Assembly: GCF_006539285.1 (NCBI RefSeq) | Contig: NZ_BJMS01000022.1 | Location: 1 to 54,290, forward strand | Origin: Sporolactobacillus inulinus | Lineage (GTDB): Bacteria > Bacillota > Bacilli > Bacillales > Sporolactobacillaceae | Length of the DNA stretch: 54,290 bases | Direction: 5' to 3' | Shown here: piece after piece, positions 16,264 to 25,786 of the stretch | Position numbering within the stretch: position 1 is the first letter of the stretch | Layout of the letters: every line of letters starts with the position of its first letter | Notes under the pieces: generated by a model | Databases searched by the model: none | What the model saw: the letters and a program-made list of their open reading frames with translations, nothing else | What the model was told of the DNA's origin: nothing | Translations under genes and position numbers: made by a program

Positions 16264-16827
16264 TTAACTATTTTTCCAGTCCATTCGATCCTCAAGGCAA
16301 AGCTTAAGCATCCATGGCCATGGACCATAACCGGAATCAAGGTTTATATGCCCTTGTTCAGGAATAATAAAACAGGGTAAGTGGTAAGACAAAAAGTGAG
16401 CCATATCCTCTTGCGGTAGAAAGGGATCGTTGGTAGACAAGACAAACAGACTTTTCTTAGCAGCTGCTGCAAGCGGTTGTTTCGCTTCCGGAAGCGGGAA
16501 AAAATCTTGAATTTCTGCTTTTTCATGATAGGGAGAAGGCGGGCAAACCATAATCACACGATCAATGCGTCGGGAAAGGCGCTGCGCAGCATGGTGAATC
16601 CACAGGATACACCCTAAGCTATGCGCGACGACCGTTAACGGTTCGTCGGGTATCTGCTCAATCGTTCGATTCAGCTGTTTGAGCCATACGCTTTTGATCG
16701 GTCGATCCCAATCAGAAAATTGAGGGAACCAGACCTTCTTCCCTTTTCTTCTTAATGATTCCGTCAGCCATTCTTGCCAATGCCCGTCCTTGCTTCCGCC
16801 AAGCCCGTGCAGCACAAGGTAATTCAT
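16264..16827 (-). CDS. alpha/beta serine hydrolase, RBBP9/YdeN family
   Basis: Protein of 187 residues starting MNYLVLHGLGGS. A catalytic triad is visible: Ser70 in VAHSLG, Asp134 in STNDPF and His160 in EQGHI. Family members are small esterases of unknown natural substrate. GAGGTG precedes the ATG at 16827 by 6 nt; the frame opens earlier without a ribosome site. No signal peptide, so cytoplasmic. Confidence 0.85.
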   Translation of the reverse strand: MNYLVLHGLGGSKDGHWQEWLTESLRRKGKKVWFPQFSDWDRPIKSVWLKQLNRTIEQIPDEPLTVVAHSLGCILWIHHAAQRLSRRIDRVIMVCPPSPYHEKAEIQDFFPLPEAKQPLAAAAKKSLFVLSTNDPFLPQEDMAHFLSYHLPCFIIPEQGHINLDSGYGPWPWMLKLCLEDRMDWKNS

Positions 16828-16886
16828 CACATGCACCTCAATTACTAAATCCATTTCATAAATGCAACTTTTTTTATTATACAACA

Positions 16887-16921
16887 AATAAGCGGATCCG
16901 AGAGATCCGGATCCGCTTATT
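16887..16921. terminator. terminator between yutG and the hydrolase gene
   Basis: A perfect 14 bp stem (AATAAGCGGATCCG) with a 7 nt loop. The right arm overlaps the yutG stop codon. T-runs are short on both strands. Confidence 0.7.
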
Positions 16922-17522
16922 TTCTATGGGATTGAGCAGCTCTTTTCTCCTCATCATCCCGAACACGATGTGCGAGACGGCTTGAGGCGTCCGCAGCAAT
17001 ACTCGCAATCAAATCATCCAGAAATGTGTTGACCCGACCACCTTTAGCCAAATCCACTTTTCCGATAATCTTCGGCTTTACTTTATCTAAATAACCAAAG
17101 GTAGTCGCCGCAATACTTCCAAAACTTGAAACAGCCCCCAAAGCAATCGTTTCATCGACTCCGAACAATCCTTCATCCTGATCAATCAAAGATTGCAGCG
17201 GTTCGGATAACATTTTCTTCTCAGCAAAACGATCAAGTTCGATGCCGACCAAGATTGCATGCTGCAGTTCACGCTTTGCAAGAACTGCCCGAACATTTTC
17301 CACGCAGAGTGCCTTTGTTAATCCGGACATAAACGGTTTTTGCAGATCAAATACAATCTCGGCGATATCGTCGATTCGCACGCCTCGTTCTGCTAAAGCT
17401 TTTTCAGCTGCACGTTCGACCGCCTCAGAGGTGACCCTTTTTTTATGCGCTGAGTAAAAAGTTGCATCCTCCGGAAGTCCCGGAGCGTACGTCATGCTTT
17501 TTGAAAATGATTGATCTTCCAT
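16917..17522 (-). CDS. yutG: phosphatidylglycerophosphatase A-related protein (YutG)
   Basis: Protein of 201 residues. It carries the PgpA/YutG core: ERGVRIDDIAEIVFDLQKPF, a repeated AVLAKRELQHAILVGIELD, DQDEGLFGVDE and TFLDDLIASIAADASSRLAH. The family removes phosphate from phosphatidylglycerophosphate, though soluble Firmicute members like this have no clear membrane helices and their role is less sure. AAGGAG lies 7 nt before the ATG. About 35 residues precede the conserved domain. Confidence 0.8.
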   Translation of the reverse strand: MEDQSFSKSMTYAPGLPEDATFYSAHKKRVTSEAVERAAEKALAERGVRIDDIAEIVFDLQKPFMSGLTKALCVENVRAVLAKRELQHAILVGIELDRFAEKKMLSEPLQSLIDQDEGLFGVDETIALGAVSSFGSIAATTFGYLDKVKPKIIGKVDLAKGGRVNTFLDDLIASIAADASSRLAHRVRDDEEKRAAQSHRK

Positions 17523-17842
17523 CTATTTTCTCCTTCCGAGCAGCTCGTCACAGGAATTCGAACCTGCATCGAGCAATCAATAAGTTGCAGCGTGCAGTTC
17601 TCCTCCCCTCATTTTATGCAAAACTCATTTAAAAAATGACCACCATGTTGCGTAAAACACAAATTCTTTACCTTGTGTTTGGCAGCAGACTTTGCGATGC
17701 ACGCGAAGACCTGTACCGCTATTCTAGTCCAATGGCTCGTGTCGAATCAAGAAATTCCAATGAACACATACCTATAGGCGCATAAATGAGAGGGTTTGCT
17801 CTCAAACTAGATTTATGATGATTTAGTAAAGGTGGCCGTATC
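17523..17842. other. intergenic region between yutG and the DUF421 gene
   Basis: 320 bp with no gene. It holds a perfect 8 bp inverted repeat AAACACAA / TTGTGTTT (17655-17680, 10 nt loop) of unknown meaning, and a T-arm-like string at 17545-17562 that is not a tRNA. No clear promoter was found for the DUF421 gene. Confidence 0.6.
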
Positions 17843-18526
17843 ATGCATGAACTTATCTCAATCTCTGTGGAACTCATTGTCGGCTTATTCTGCCTGCTCC
17901 TGCTTACTAAGGTAATGGGCAGAGCCTCAATGTCCGAATCAACACCCTTTGATTTTATCTCCATGATCGTCGTCGGTGATTTCGTGAGCGATGCGATCTA
18001 TGACCCAAACACGCATGTCTTCAAGGTTATCTATGCCATATTTTTTTGGGGAATCGTCATTTATACCATTGACCTGATCACATTAAAATTCAACAAAACA
18101 CGCCGTTTTTTCGAAAGTCAGCCGGCAATCATCATAAATAAAGGTCGCATTGATCGAAATGTGATGAAGAAAAATCGTGTTGATATGAATCACTTGCAAA
18201 TGCTGCTGCGCGATCGAAGCATCTTTTCTCTGCGCGATATCGAGTTTGCTATTCTTGAGCCAAACGGCAAGGTTTCCGTTCTTCGCAAATCCGATCATGA
18301 ACCAACCGTTCGAAGCGACTTCTCACTGCAGGCAAAGGATGTTTGTCTTCCCGTGACGCTCATCAGTGACGGGGTCATCATTGAAAGAAATTTAGACACG
18401 CTTGGCAAAACAAAGTCTTGGCTCATGAATGAACTAAAAAACTACGCGGTTTCGGAGGCAAAACAAGTGATGTTCGCCGAGTGGCGCGATGATGAAGGGC
18501 TATTCGTCCAAAAGATGAGCAACTAG
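17843..18526 (+). CDS. DUF421 membrane protein (YetF/YrbG-like)
   Basis: Protein of 227 residues with three N-terminal hydrophobic helices (ISVELIVGLFCLLLLTKVMG; FDFISMIVVGDFVSDAIYD; FKVIYAIFFWGIVIYTIDLI) and a soluble C-terminal part containing NHLQMLLRDRSIFSLRDIEFAILEPNGKVSVL. This is the DUF421/YetF layout. Several homologues in sporeformers are spore-membrane proteins; the function is unknown. AAAGGTGG lies 7 nt before the ATG. Monocistronic, convergent with fabI across a shared terminator. Confidence 0.85.
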   Translation: MHELISISVELIVGLFCLLLLTKVMGRASMSESTPFDFISMIVVGDFVSDAIYDPNTHVFKVIYAIFFWGIVIYTIDLITLKFNKTRRFFESQPAIIINKGRIDRNVMKKNRVDMNHLQMLLRDRSIFSLRDIEFAILEPNGKVSVLRKSDHEPTVRSDFSLQAKDVCLPVTLISDGVIIERNLDTLGKTKSWLMNELKNYAVSEAKQVMFAEWRDDEGLFVQKMSN

Positions 18527-18617
18527 CTATTTTACTATATCTAATTGAAACGTTTACGGATAGAATTCAGTTTATGCAGCACTTGCATGTTTCTTGACAT
18601 TTTTTCTGAGATGAAAA

Positions 18618-18650
18618 AACTGCCTGTCCTTCGTTCGAAGGAAGACAGTT
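18618..18650. terminator. bidirectional terminator
   Basis: AACTG, then TCCTTC, pair with GAAGGA, then CAGTT, around a gttc loop, with T- and A-runs outside. It lies between the convergent DUF421 and fabI genes. Confidence 0.85.
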
Positions 18651-18669
18651 CTTTTTTCTCGCTTAAGAA

Positions 18670-19446
18670 TCAGATGCTGATAATGTTGAATCCGGCATCA
18701 ACATGAAGCGTTTCGCCTGTAATGTTCTGAGACAAATCACTGAATAGGAACAATGCCGTATTGCCGACATCTTCAGGGCTAATTGAGCGGCGAAGTGGTG
18801 CTTTCTCTTCAATCACTTTAAGTACACCATTGAAATCTGAAATACCTTTTGCAGAAAGCGTACGGATCGGTCCGGCAGAAATACCGTTCACACGAATGTT
18901 ATCTTTGCCAAGATCGTTCGCCAAATACTTGACACTCGCGTCTAGGCTCGCCTTGGCAACGCCCATGACGTTATAATTTCTGACGACACGTTCACCACCG
19001 AGATAGGTCATTGTCACGACACTGCCGCCTTCGGTCATCAGTCCTTTTGCTTCTTTAAGTACTGCAGTCAGCGAATAGGCACTGACATTTTGAGCGAGCA
19101 GAAAGCCGTCGCGCGTCGTATTCATGTAATCGCCGTCAAGTTCTTCCTTCTTAGCAAAGGCGATGCAGTGCGCCAAGCCGTGAATCACGCCGACATCCTC
19201 TTTAATCTGTGCAAAAGTTGCTTGAATTTCTTCATCAATGGTTACATCGCATGGATAAAAAAGGCTGTCCTTGCCATCAAGTGTTGCCGCTAGCTTTTCG
19301 ACGGGTTCGCGGAACCGTTCATTATTGTACGTAAAAATCAGACGTGCTCCGGCACGATCCAGCGCTTGCGCAATGCCCCATGCTATGCTTCGTTTATTCG
19401 CAACGCCCATAACAACATAGGTACGCCCTTTAAGTGTTAATTCCAT
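18670..19446 (-). CDS. fabI: enoyl-[acyl-carrier-protein] reductase (FabI type)
   Basis: NAD(P)H-dependent reductase of 258 residues that carries out the last step of each fatty-acid elongation cycle. It has the cofactor loop GVANKRSIAWG and the catalytic tyrosines and lysine in TYLGGERVVRNYNVMGVAK (Tyr148, Tyr158, Lys165). It works with FabF and FabH, encoded at the far end of the window. GGAGG lies 7 nt before the ATG at 19446; an in-frame TTG at 19452 is less likely. A TATAAT on the minus strand 35-40 bp upstream suggests its own promoter. No FapR operator was seen. Confidence 0.96.
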   Translation of the reverse strand: MELTLKGRTYVVMGVANKRSIAWGIAQALDRAGARLIFTYNNERFREPVEKLAATLDGKDSLFYPCDVTIDEEIQATFAQIKEDVGVIHGLAHCIAFAKKEELDGDYMNTTRDGFLLAQNVSAYSLTAVLKEAKGLMTEGGSVVTMTYLGGERVVRNYNVMGVAKASLDASVKYLANDLGKDNIRVNGISAGPIRTLSAKGISDFNGVLKVIEEKAPLRRSISPEDVGNTALFLFSDLSQNITGETLHVDAGFNIISI

Positions 19447-19784
19447 TACCAAACCTCCCTGTATCCCTTCAGTCCAAACGTTATTATATCATGAAAGCGT
19501 GCGCGCGTCCCTTTCGCACTCGCGCTCGGTCCCCGTATTACGTCAAGAGGCGTAGCAGCTGATTTGTGATCATGAAAAAATCCACGAAATTTTCTTCGTT
19601 TATCGGATACAAAATCGCGAACAGAGACGAATGTTTTTAATTAGCAATGATACGGTGTGCCCTTAATGACTTCATTTCACCATTTTGTTTCTTTTTTATC
19701 CGCTTTACGCTATCATGATTAGGGATTACCAAAACGGCTAAGTACCATAGTTGAGATCTATTATAAAGAAGAAGGATTAAATTC
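19447..19784. other. divergent intergenic region fabI / rodA-like
   Basis: 338 bp with no gene. It holds the fabI promoter region (TATAAT on the minus strand near 19483-19488) and an AT-rich stretch ahead of the rodA-like gene with TATCAT at 19711-19716. No riboswitch or operator was recognised. Confidence 0.5.
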
Positions 19785-20951
19785 ATGTTAAATCGAGATT
19801 CTCTAGCTAAAATAGACTACACACTGTTTTTTATTGTATTCTTGCTTGCTTGCATCAGCTATATTTCCATCTCCATGGCGTCGTTGAAATCAGGTGCTCC
19901 CGCTGTCGGATTGGCGTATCGTCAGGTGATCTGGTATGTTTTCAGTACTATGATTGCTGTAGCAATTATGTTCTTTGACTATGAACGTTTGAAACGCATG
20001 CACTGGATCTTTTATGGAATCGGCATGTTTCTGCTCATCGGGCTCACTTTCGCTCAACTCGGATTGCCCATTCCTATGATTGATAAGTCGCACGGGGCGA
20101 CAAGCTGGTATGCGATGCCTGGGATCGGGCAACTCCAGCCCTCTGAGTTCATGAAACTATTTATGATTGTCTCGATTGCGACGACGATTGACAAGCATAA
20201 TGAAGTTTATTCCATCCGTGGTTTACGAGAAGACCTGCTGCTGCTCGGTAAAATTGCGCTGGTTTCCTTTCCGCCTTTTATTCTCGTGTTTATTCAGCCT
20301 GACCTTGGAACAGCGTTAGTCATGTTCAGCATTATTCTTTCAATGACAATCGTCAGCGGCATTAACTGGAAAATAATCGTTTCAATTCTGACAACACTGA
20401 CGGCAGGTCTTGCATTCTTCGCAATCAGCTGGTTTCATTTTCCAACGGTCATAAACTTTTTCCTGAAATCGCACCAGAAGGGTCGTTTTCTGGCGTGGCA
20501 GGATCCGGAACGCTATTCAATGGATGAAGGCTATCAGCTTCTTCAATCAATGAAATCAATTGGATCAGGAGAATTTTTTAATCATCAATTTAATTCAGCG
20601 ATTGTCTTCCCAGAATCATACAATGACTTTATTTTTGCTGTGATCGGCGGCTCATTTGGTTTTGTCGGTGCAGTAACCGTTATTTTGCTGTTCTTTCTGT
20701 TAATTTCGCGTGTGATCAAGGCCGGAGCAGAAACGCATGATCCGTTTGGCGGCTATATCTGTACAGGAATCGTTGGCATGATCATGTTTCAGGTCTTCGA
20801 AAACATCGGGATGACGATTCAAGTCATGCCGGTCACCGGGATCACACTTCCTTTTCTCAGTTATGGGGGAAGTTCACTGCTCTCCAGTATGATCTGTATC
20901 GGTTTGGTGCAAAGCATCCGCCTTCAAACGCAAAAATTTATGTTCTCCTAA
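19785..20951 (+). CDS. RodA/FtsW/SpoVE family SEDS protein
   Basis: Polytopic membrane protein of 388 residues, about ten helices. SEDS proteins polymerise lipid II into glycan strands with a class B PBP. The conserved FIQPDLGTALV, IGSGEFF and LPFLSYGGSSLL blocks are present, and the proposed catalytic Asp is Asp281 in YNDFIFAVIG. After it the family usually has GEExGF; here it is GGSFGF, so the acidic pair is lost. It is probably an elongation- or sporulation-specific paralogue. AAGGA lies 8 nt before the ATG. Flanked by its own terminator. Confidence 0.88.
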   Translation: MLNRDSLAKIDYTLFFIVFLLACISYISISMASLKSGAPAVGLAYRQVIWYVFSTMIAVAIMFFDYERLKRMHWIFYGIGMFLLIGLTFAQLGLPIPMIDKSHGATSWYAMPGIGQLQPSEFMKLFMIVSIATTIDKHNEVYSIRGLREDLLLLGKIALVSFPPFILVFIQPDLGTALVMFSIILSMTIVSGINWKIIVSILTTLTAGLAFFAISWFHFPTVINFFLKSHQKGRFLAWQDPERYSMDEGYQLLQSMKSIGSGEFFNHQFNSAIVFPESYNDFIFAVIGGSFGFVGAVTVILLFFLLISRVIKAGAETHDPFGGYICTGIVGMIMFQVFENIGMTIQVMPVTGITLPFLSYGGSSLLSSMICIGLVQSIRLQTQKFMFS

Positions 20952-20976
20952 ACAGCCGCGCGCGGCTGTTTTTTAA
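20952..20976 (+). terminator. terminator of the rodA-like gene
   Basis: ACAGCCGCG / CGCGGCTGT palindrome followed by a run of six T, starting right after the stop codon. Confidence 0.85.
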
Positions 20977-21108
20977 TAAAGAAATCAAGTACATGGCTTT
21001 GAACTTGCTGAAGGGAACTTCCGACTTTTCTGATACAGAAATCAAACTTATGAAGCAGGCGCAATTGGAGAAAATAGGAGAGAAGGCTCGATACGGAGGA
21101 TGAGGGAT

Positions 21109-21849
21109 ATGTACGACGTAATTGGTGATGTTCATGGTTGTTATCGGGAGTTTGTTCGTCTCACAGAGAAGCTCGGCTATCAGTGGACGCAGCATCTGCC
21201 CATTCATCCCAATCGGCGAAAGCTGGTGTTTGTCGGTGATATTGCCGACCGCGGTCCGGATTCTCTGAAAATGATCCGGACCGTCGTTGATTTGGTCGAT
21301 CATGAGCTTGCTTTGTATGTGCCTGGCAATCATTGCGATAAACTTTATCGCTACTTAATTGGCCGCCGCGTTCAAGTTGCCCATGGACTTGAAACAACGG
21401 TTCACGAGTTGGAACAGCTGGACAGGCAATCGTACAAAGAAATAGCGGAACAATTTCAGAAGCTGTACCAGAAAGCGCCGCTGATCTTGTATCTTGATCA
21501 GCAGCGCTTGGTGGTCTGTCATGCCGGCATCAGGCAGCAGGATCTCTTTAAACCGATAAACAAGAAAATCAAAAGTTTTGCGCTCTATGGCGACGTGACC
21601 GGAAAAAAGGATGCGAACGGTCTTCCTGAACGTCGCGACTGGGCGGCCTATTACCACGGTGAAGCGCTGATTGCTTATGGACATACGCCCGTCATGCGTC
21701 CGCGTTGGAAAAATAATACAGTTAATTTAGACACTGGATGCGTCTTTGGTGGCCAATTAAGTGCACTGCGCTATCCGGAAATGGAGCTAGTCTCTGTGGA
21801 CTCAACCATGCCGCGCCTTCCAGAGCGTTTTAGATTTTTTCCAGATTGA
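21109..21849 (+). CDS. prpE: bis(5'-nucleosyl)-tetraphosphatase PrpE
   Basis: Metallophosphatase of about 246 residues that splits Ap4A-type nucleotides. The calcineurin-like motifs are complete: [21 protein letters not shown] and YGHTPV. In B. subtilis PrpE is linked to spore germination and dephosphorylates asymmetrical Ap4A. The ATG at 21109 lies 9 nt after GGAGG; an ATG at 21100 touches the ribosome site. Its last 20 bp overlap the 3' end of the convergent pseudouridine synthase gene, with no terminator between. Confidence 0.93.
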   Translation: MYDVIGDVHGCYREFVRLTEKLGYQWTQHLPIHPNRRKLVFVGDIADRGPDSLKMIRTVVDLVDHELALYVPGNHCDKLYRYLIGRRVQVAHGLETTVHELEQLDRQSYKEIAEQFQKLYQKAPLILYLDQQRLVVCHAGIRQQDLFKPINKKIKSFALYGDVTGKKDANGLPERRDWAAYYHGEALIAYGHTPVMRPRWKNNTVNLDTGCVFGGQLSALRYPEMELVSVDSTMPRLPERFRFFPD

Positions 21850-22774
21850 TCGGTTCATGCATCAGGCGCAGCATATCCCCCGGGCATTGCTGGTGCACAT
21901 GCATCAGCTTCCCTGTAAATGGATGAATAAATGATACTTCAAAACTGTGCAGTGCCTGCCGGTTGATCAGCGTCAACGGGCCACCATATAAGTCGTCGCC
22001 AAGCAACGGATGGCCAATTGAAGCAAAATGCACGCGAATCTGATGGGTTCGTCCGGTTTGCAGACGGACAGCAACCAGTGTCCAATCCGCCGATCGCTGT
22101 AACACTTTGTAATGCGTGATCGCGCGCCGCCCTTCGCGCCAATCGACACATCGCTCAATCGCGCTCCCTTCTTTCCGACCGATTGGCGCGTCAATCACGC
22201 CCTGATCTTGATCGATCGTCCCTTGCACGCAGGCAAGATATCTGCGATGAATTTCTCTTTTTTTCTGCATTTTAAAAAACCGCTCATGACTGAACCGATT
22301 TTTCGCAACCAGCATCAAGCCTGACGTATTACGGTCCAGCCGATTGATGATATGAACCGTTGACGCCAAATTCTGCGCATGAAAATAATAAAGCAGCCCA
22401 TTTGCTAAGGTTCCCGACGGATACAGCTGTGAGGGAATCACCGGGATACCCGCCGGTTTATTGACAATTAGCACAACGTCGTCTTCATAAACAAGATCAA
22501 GCGGCAACTCATCTTCTGCCAGAAACGCGCTAGGCGTCTCTGGAGGAAAAATAATTTTCAATTTTTCGCCTTCCTGAAGGACATGACGGACGGAACGTTC
22601 TTGTCCATCCACAAGCAGTTTACCGCCTTTGTATTTAATCGCCGATAAGGCGCGCCTTGAAATACGGATTTCTTTTTTTAAATAGTCACGCATGATCATG
22701 CCGTGTTCTGATGCACTCATGATTTTCTCAATCATAAAACACTTTTCCATGACAACCGGAACAAGGTTCCTCAT
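21830..22774 (-). CDS. yjbO: RluA/RluD family pseudouridine synthase (YjbO)
   Basis: Protein of 314 residues that converts uridine to pseudouridine, probably in 23S rRNA. An N-terminal S4-like RNA-binding segment ([23 protein letters not shown]) is followed by the catalytic [12 protein letters not shown] (Asp147) and [12 protein letters not shown]. The order nadK-yjbO matches B. subtilis; it starts 22 bp after nadK, with AAGGA before the ATG. The gene converges on prpE and overlaps it by 20 bp. RNA target specificity cannot be read from the sequence. Confidence 0.92.
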   Translation of the reverse strand: MRNLVPVVMEKCFMIEKIMSASEHGMIMRDYLKKEIRISRRALSAIKYKGGKLLVDGQERSVRHVLQEGEKLKIIFPPETPSAFLAEDELPLDLVYEDDVVLIVNKPAGIPVIPSQLYPSGTLANGLLYYFHAQNLASTVHIINRLDRNTSGLMLVAKNRFSHERFFKMQKKREIHRRYLACVQGTIDQDQGVIDAPIGRKEGSAIERCVDWREGRRAITHYKVLQRSADWTLVAVRLQTGRTHQIRVHFASIGHPLLGDDLYGGPLTLINRQALHSFEVSFIHPFTGKLMHVHQQCPGDMLRLMHEPINLEKI

Positions 22775-22796
22775 TCACGTCCTTATCTTCTAAAGT

Positions 22797-23636
22797 TTAA
22801 CCAATAAACGAGTCGCGAACGCGCCGCCAGAACGGGAACGGACGGAAACGAGCAAAACGAATCCTTTCTTCCGCTACACCGAATTCAATTTTTTTCACAT
22901 CCTCATGCACACGCGACAAATGATCGACGGAAAGGGTAAACGCTCGATCGGCAACCGGCATAACCTGACAGCGATGGTGCTGCGGCAAGATTAGCGGTGA
23001 ACCCACCGTACGAAAAACGCGATTATTAATGGATGCGATTTCCGTCAGCTGAATTGAGGGCAATGAAGGATGAACCAGCGCACCGGACAATCCTTTGTTA
23101 TATGCGGTCGATCCGGTCGGTGTTGAAAAACACAACCCATCTCCCCGAAAGCTTTCAAACTTCTCACCTTTGATCAAAACATCCGCAACGAGCAAACCCG
23201 AAGCGCTGCGTACCGTGCATTCATTGAGCGCCAGCAGATCGTCCGGTTTCGCGTTGTCGCTATAATGCACACCGATATGCAGCAGCGGATATTCCACCAA
23301 GTCAAAGCTCTTTCCAATGATCGCTTCGACCAATCCGTCTACTTCTCCCGAGGTCCAGTCTGCATAGAAACCTAAATGCCCGGTATGTACGCCTACAAAA
23401 GCAGTCGTGTTCAAACGATGCGTATAGGTGTGAAACGCATGTAGAAGTGTCCCATCGCCGCCAATTGAAATCACTAAATCCGGTTCATTCTCGTCATAAA
23501 TCATTTGCTTTGCTTTTAGTTGATCCAGTATTTGCCTATGTAATTCAGATGATAATGGATCGTCTTTGTATTCAATCGCAAACTTTTTTAAACTTCCTGC
23601 GGGAACATTTCTTATATGAAGCGCTGAATCACTCAT
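22797..23636 (-). CDS. nadK: NAD kinase
   Basis: ATP-NAD kinase of 279 residues that makes NADP. It shows the family GGDGT motif (residues 59-63), LGFYADW, NECTVRS and the nucleotide-binding [27 protein letters not shown] lies 10 nt before the ATG. It stands between sasB and yjbO in the same direction, the same order as yjbM-nadF-yjbO in B. subtilis, and is probably part of a three-gene operon. Confidence 0.95.
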   Translation of the reverse strand: MSDSALHIRNVPAGSLKKFAIEYKDDPLSSELHRQILDQLKAKQMIYDENEPDLVISIGGDGTLLHAFHTYTHRLNTTAFVGVHTGHLGFYADWTSGEVDGLVEAIIGKSFDLVEYPLLHIGVHYSDNAKPDDLLALNECTVRSASGLLVADVLIKGEKFESFRGDGLCFSTPTGSTAYNKGLSGALVHPSLPSIQLTEIASINNRVFRTVGSPLILPQHHRCQVMPVADRAFTLSVDHLSRVHEDVKKIEFGVAEERIRFARFRPFPFWRRVRDSFIG

Positions 23637-23689
23637 TTTCTGTGAACTCCTTCCTATTTGCTTAGTACGGAAGCCTCTTTAGCCCTGAT

Positions 23690-24316
23690 TCACGACTCCT
23701 GTTCGCTATTTTTCTGATTAAAGCGCAGCTGAGCCACCTGAATTTCATCGCGAATCTGCGACATTTCTTCATCAAGTCGAAAAGCAGCTTCAGCCGCTCG
23801 CAGCAATCTTTTTTTCACGTCTGTCGGAATTTTGCCATTATATTTATAATTCAATGAGTGCTCAATTGTTGCCCAGAAATTCATCGCCAGCGTGCGGACT
23901 TGAATTTCAACAAGAATTTTCTTCTCTCCGCTTACCGTCTGAACCGGATACTGAACGACTACATGGTAGGAGCGGTAGCCACTCTTTTTCTTTTCGCTAA
24001 TGTAATCACGTTCTTCCACAACGATAAGATCGGTACGGCTTCGGATCAGTTCAACCACCCGGCGAATGTCGTCGACAAATTGACACATCACACGAATGCC
24101 CGCCAAATCCTGCATCTGCGTGTTGAGTTGCGTCAAGGGAATCCTCTTGCGCCGAGCTTTTTCAATGATACTTGGTATTGGTTTCACACGACCAGTGACA
24201 AATTCGATCGGCGTATTTTCTGAGGTTACTTCATATAATTCACGGTAACCGCGTAGTTTCACTTTGAGTTCATCAACTGCCTGTTTGTAAGGCGCCAGAA
24301 AAATCTCCCACTCCAT
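23690..24316 (-). CDS. sasB: small alarmone synthetase SasB (RelQ/YjbM)
   Basis: (p)ppGpp synthetase of 208 residues with only a synthetase domain. Motifs: GRVKPIPSIIEKARRK, DLAGIRVMCQFVDDI, KSGYRSYHVVVQYP and EIQVRTLAMNFWATIEHSLNYKY. It transfers pyrophosphate from ATP to GDP/GTP in response to cell-wall or other stress. The ATG at 24316 (GGAG at 8 nt) gives the normal N-terminus; an upstream ATG at 24361 has none. It heads the sasB-nadK-yjbO series and diverges from yjbK. Confidence 0.94.
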   Translation of the reverse strand: MEWEIFLAPYKQAVDELKVKLRGYRELYEVTSENTPIEFVTGRVKPIPSIIEKARRKRIPLTQLNTQMQDLAGIRVMCQFVDDIRRVVELIRSRTDLIVVEERDYISEKKKSGYRSYHVVVQYPVQTVSGEKKILVEIQVRTLAMNFWATIEHSLNYKYNGKIPTDVKKRLLRAAEAAFRLDEEMSQIRDEIQVAQLRFNQKNSEQES

Positions 24317-24479
24317 TTCGATCACTCCATCTCGTCCAAAACAAGAACAACATACGTTCAAATGTTGCGCTCTCTGCCCGAAAATGAGCAGCTCTCAGTT
24401 GTTTCTTCCCCCCCATTATGTCATAATTTAGAAGAAGTTACGAATTTATGTGATCGATTTGAAGGCGGGAAATAACGCG

Positions 24480-25067
24480 ATGAGTCACGAATTAGAAATT
24501 GAATATAAAAATATGCTGACGGCTGAGGAATTCACCAAACTCTGCACAGCATTTAAAAAAGACGAACCATCCTTCTTTAAACAAATAAATTACTATTTTG
24601 ATACACCGACTTCCGCCTTGAAAAATAAGCAAACGGTACTGCGCATCCGTGAAAGCGGCGGAACACATGACTTCACCCTAAAGCAGCCTCATAACGGGGT
24701 GATTCTGGAGACACACCAGCAGCTGAGCGACGAAGACAGCCGTTCAATGATTCAGTTAGGGGTTGTCCCGTCAGGAGAAATTGAACAGGCCATTACTCAA
24801 ATCGGCGTCGATGTTGATCAGCTTGTTCTTATCGGCGAACTGACGACAAAACGCTGCCAGTTCCCCTATCAGTCCGGAGAACTCTTTCTCGACCACAGCG
24901 TCTACCTTGACCACAATGATTATGAATTAGAATTTGAAGCTGCGGATGCACAATCCGGACCATCTGTTTTTGACGCTTTGCTGCACACCTTTGCGATTCC
25001 ACGCAGGCCCTCACAAAGCAAAATGATGCGCCTGAATCAAGCCATTAAAGCCAGAAGAGGGAGCTGA
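24480..25067 (+). CDS. yjbK: CYTH domain protein (YjbK), putative triphosphate hydrolase
   Basis: Protein of 195 residues. The CYTH signature ExExK is at the N-terminus (HELEIEYKN), followed by paired basic strands (TVLRIRESG, FTLKQP) and acidic ones (ELEFEAAD) as in triphosphate tunnel enzymes. Firmicute YjbK is a predicted inorganic triphosphatase, and its neighbourhood with sasB and nadK suggests nucleotide metabolism; the substrate is unproven. The ATG at 24480 is chosen over a GTG at 24450; the ribosome site AAGGCGG is moderate. Confidence 0.88.
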   Translation: MSHELEIEYKNMLTAEEFTKLCTAFKKDEPSFFKQINYYFDTPTSALKNKQTVLRIRESGGTHDFTLKQPHNGVILETHQQLSDEDSRSMIQLGVVPSGEIEQAITQIGVDVDQLVLIGELTTKRCQFPYQSGELFLDHSVYLDHNDYELEFEAADAQSGPSVFDALLHTFAIPRRPSQSKMMRLNQAIKARRGS

Positions 25068-25074
25068 GAGAATA

Positions 25075-25770
25075 ATGGCCGTCAATCCAAGTACAATGGC
25101 ACAACTGTTGTCCTTGTCACTCTATTCCGGAATTCAAAGTCAATCATCCGATCAGCAATCACCTTTTTCCAGTACGGATCATGATGCTGCGCAGTTATTC
25201 GGTTCGCTGCTCACAATGATGATGAACGGCTCCTATTCAAACAGCAGTTCGGGTCGCTCGATCCCCTCCGAACGTTCTTCATCTGCTTCGTCCCTTTCAA
25301 GCACAAATACGGATCAGATGCTGTGGCAACAATTAGCCGATACGCTTCCGACGCGGAACATCACGGATTCTTTAAAAAAATCAAATTCAGATTATGACGT
25401 GATCATCCAAGAGATGAGCGCAAAATATTCCGTGCCTGCACCGCTAATTCGCTCAGTTATCGATACGGAATCCGGGGGAAATCCAAATGCAACCAGTTCA
25501 TCTGGAGCAATGGGCCTGATGCAGCTGATGCCGGGTACAGCAGCCGAGTTGGGGGTTACAAACCCTTACGACCCTGCACAAAACATCGAAGCCGGCACTC
25601 GTTATCTGAGTCACTTGATCAAGCGCTACAACGGGGATGACCGCTTGGCGCTCGCTGCTTATAATGCTGGCTCAGGAGCTGTACAAAAATACGGAGGCGT
25701 TCCTCCATTTCCTGAAACTCAGACTTATGTCAGCAAAGTGCTGAATAAGGCTCAACAAACCTATGGATGA
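25075..25770 (+). CDS. yjbJ: lytic transglycosylase (SLT domain, YjbJ-like)
   Basis: Protein of 231 residues. A Ser/Thr/Gln-rich low-complexity first part (about residues 20-80) is followed by an SLT domain with the catalytic glutamate Glu132 in SVIDTESGGNPNA, then GAMGLMQLMPGTA and LALAAYNAGSGAV. It cleaves peptidoglycan glycan strands to anhydro-muropeptides. There is no recognisable signal peptide, as also in B. subtilis YjbJ, so its export route is unclear. It starts 8 bp after yjbK, in an operon that also includes the small membrane protein downstream. Confidence 0.9.
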   Translation: MAVNPSTMAQLLSLSLYSGIQSQSSDQQSPFSSTDHDAAQLFGSLLTMMMNGSYSNSSSGRSIPSERSSSASSLSSTNTDQMLWQQLADTLPTRNITDSLKKSNSDYDVIIQEMSAKYSVPAPLIRSVIDTESGGNPNATSSSGAMGLMQLMPGTAAELGVTNPYDPAQNIEAGTRYLSHLIKRYNGDDRLALAAYNAGSGAVQKYGGVPPFPETQTYVSKVLNKAQQTYG

Positions 25771-25786
25771 AGGGCGGTAGCCAATC

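Noticed and set aside
17543-17580. tRNA 3' end-like string on the minus strand (GCAGGTTCGAATTCCTGT)
   Set aside because: The T-loop has an extra base, no acceptor partner, D-arm or anticodon arm is found, and the segment leads directly into the yutG ribosome site. Probably chance.
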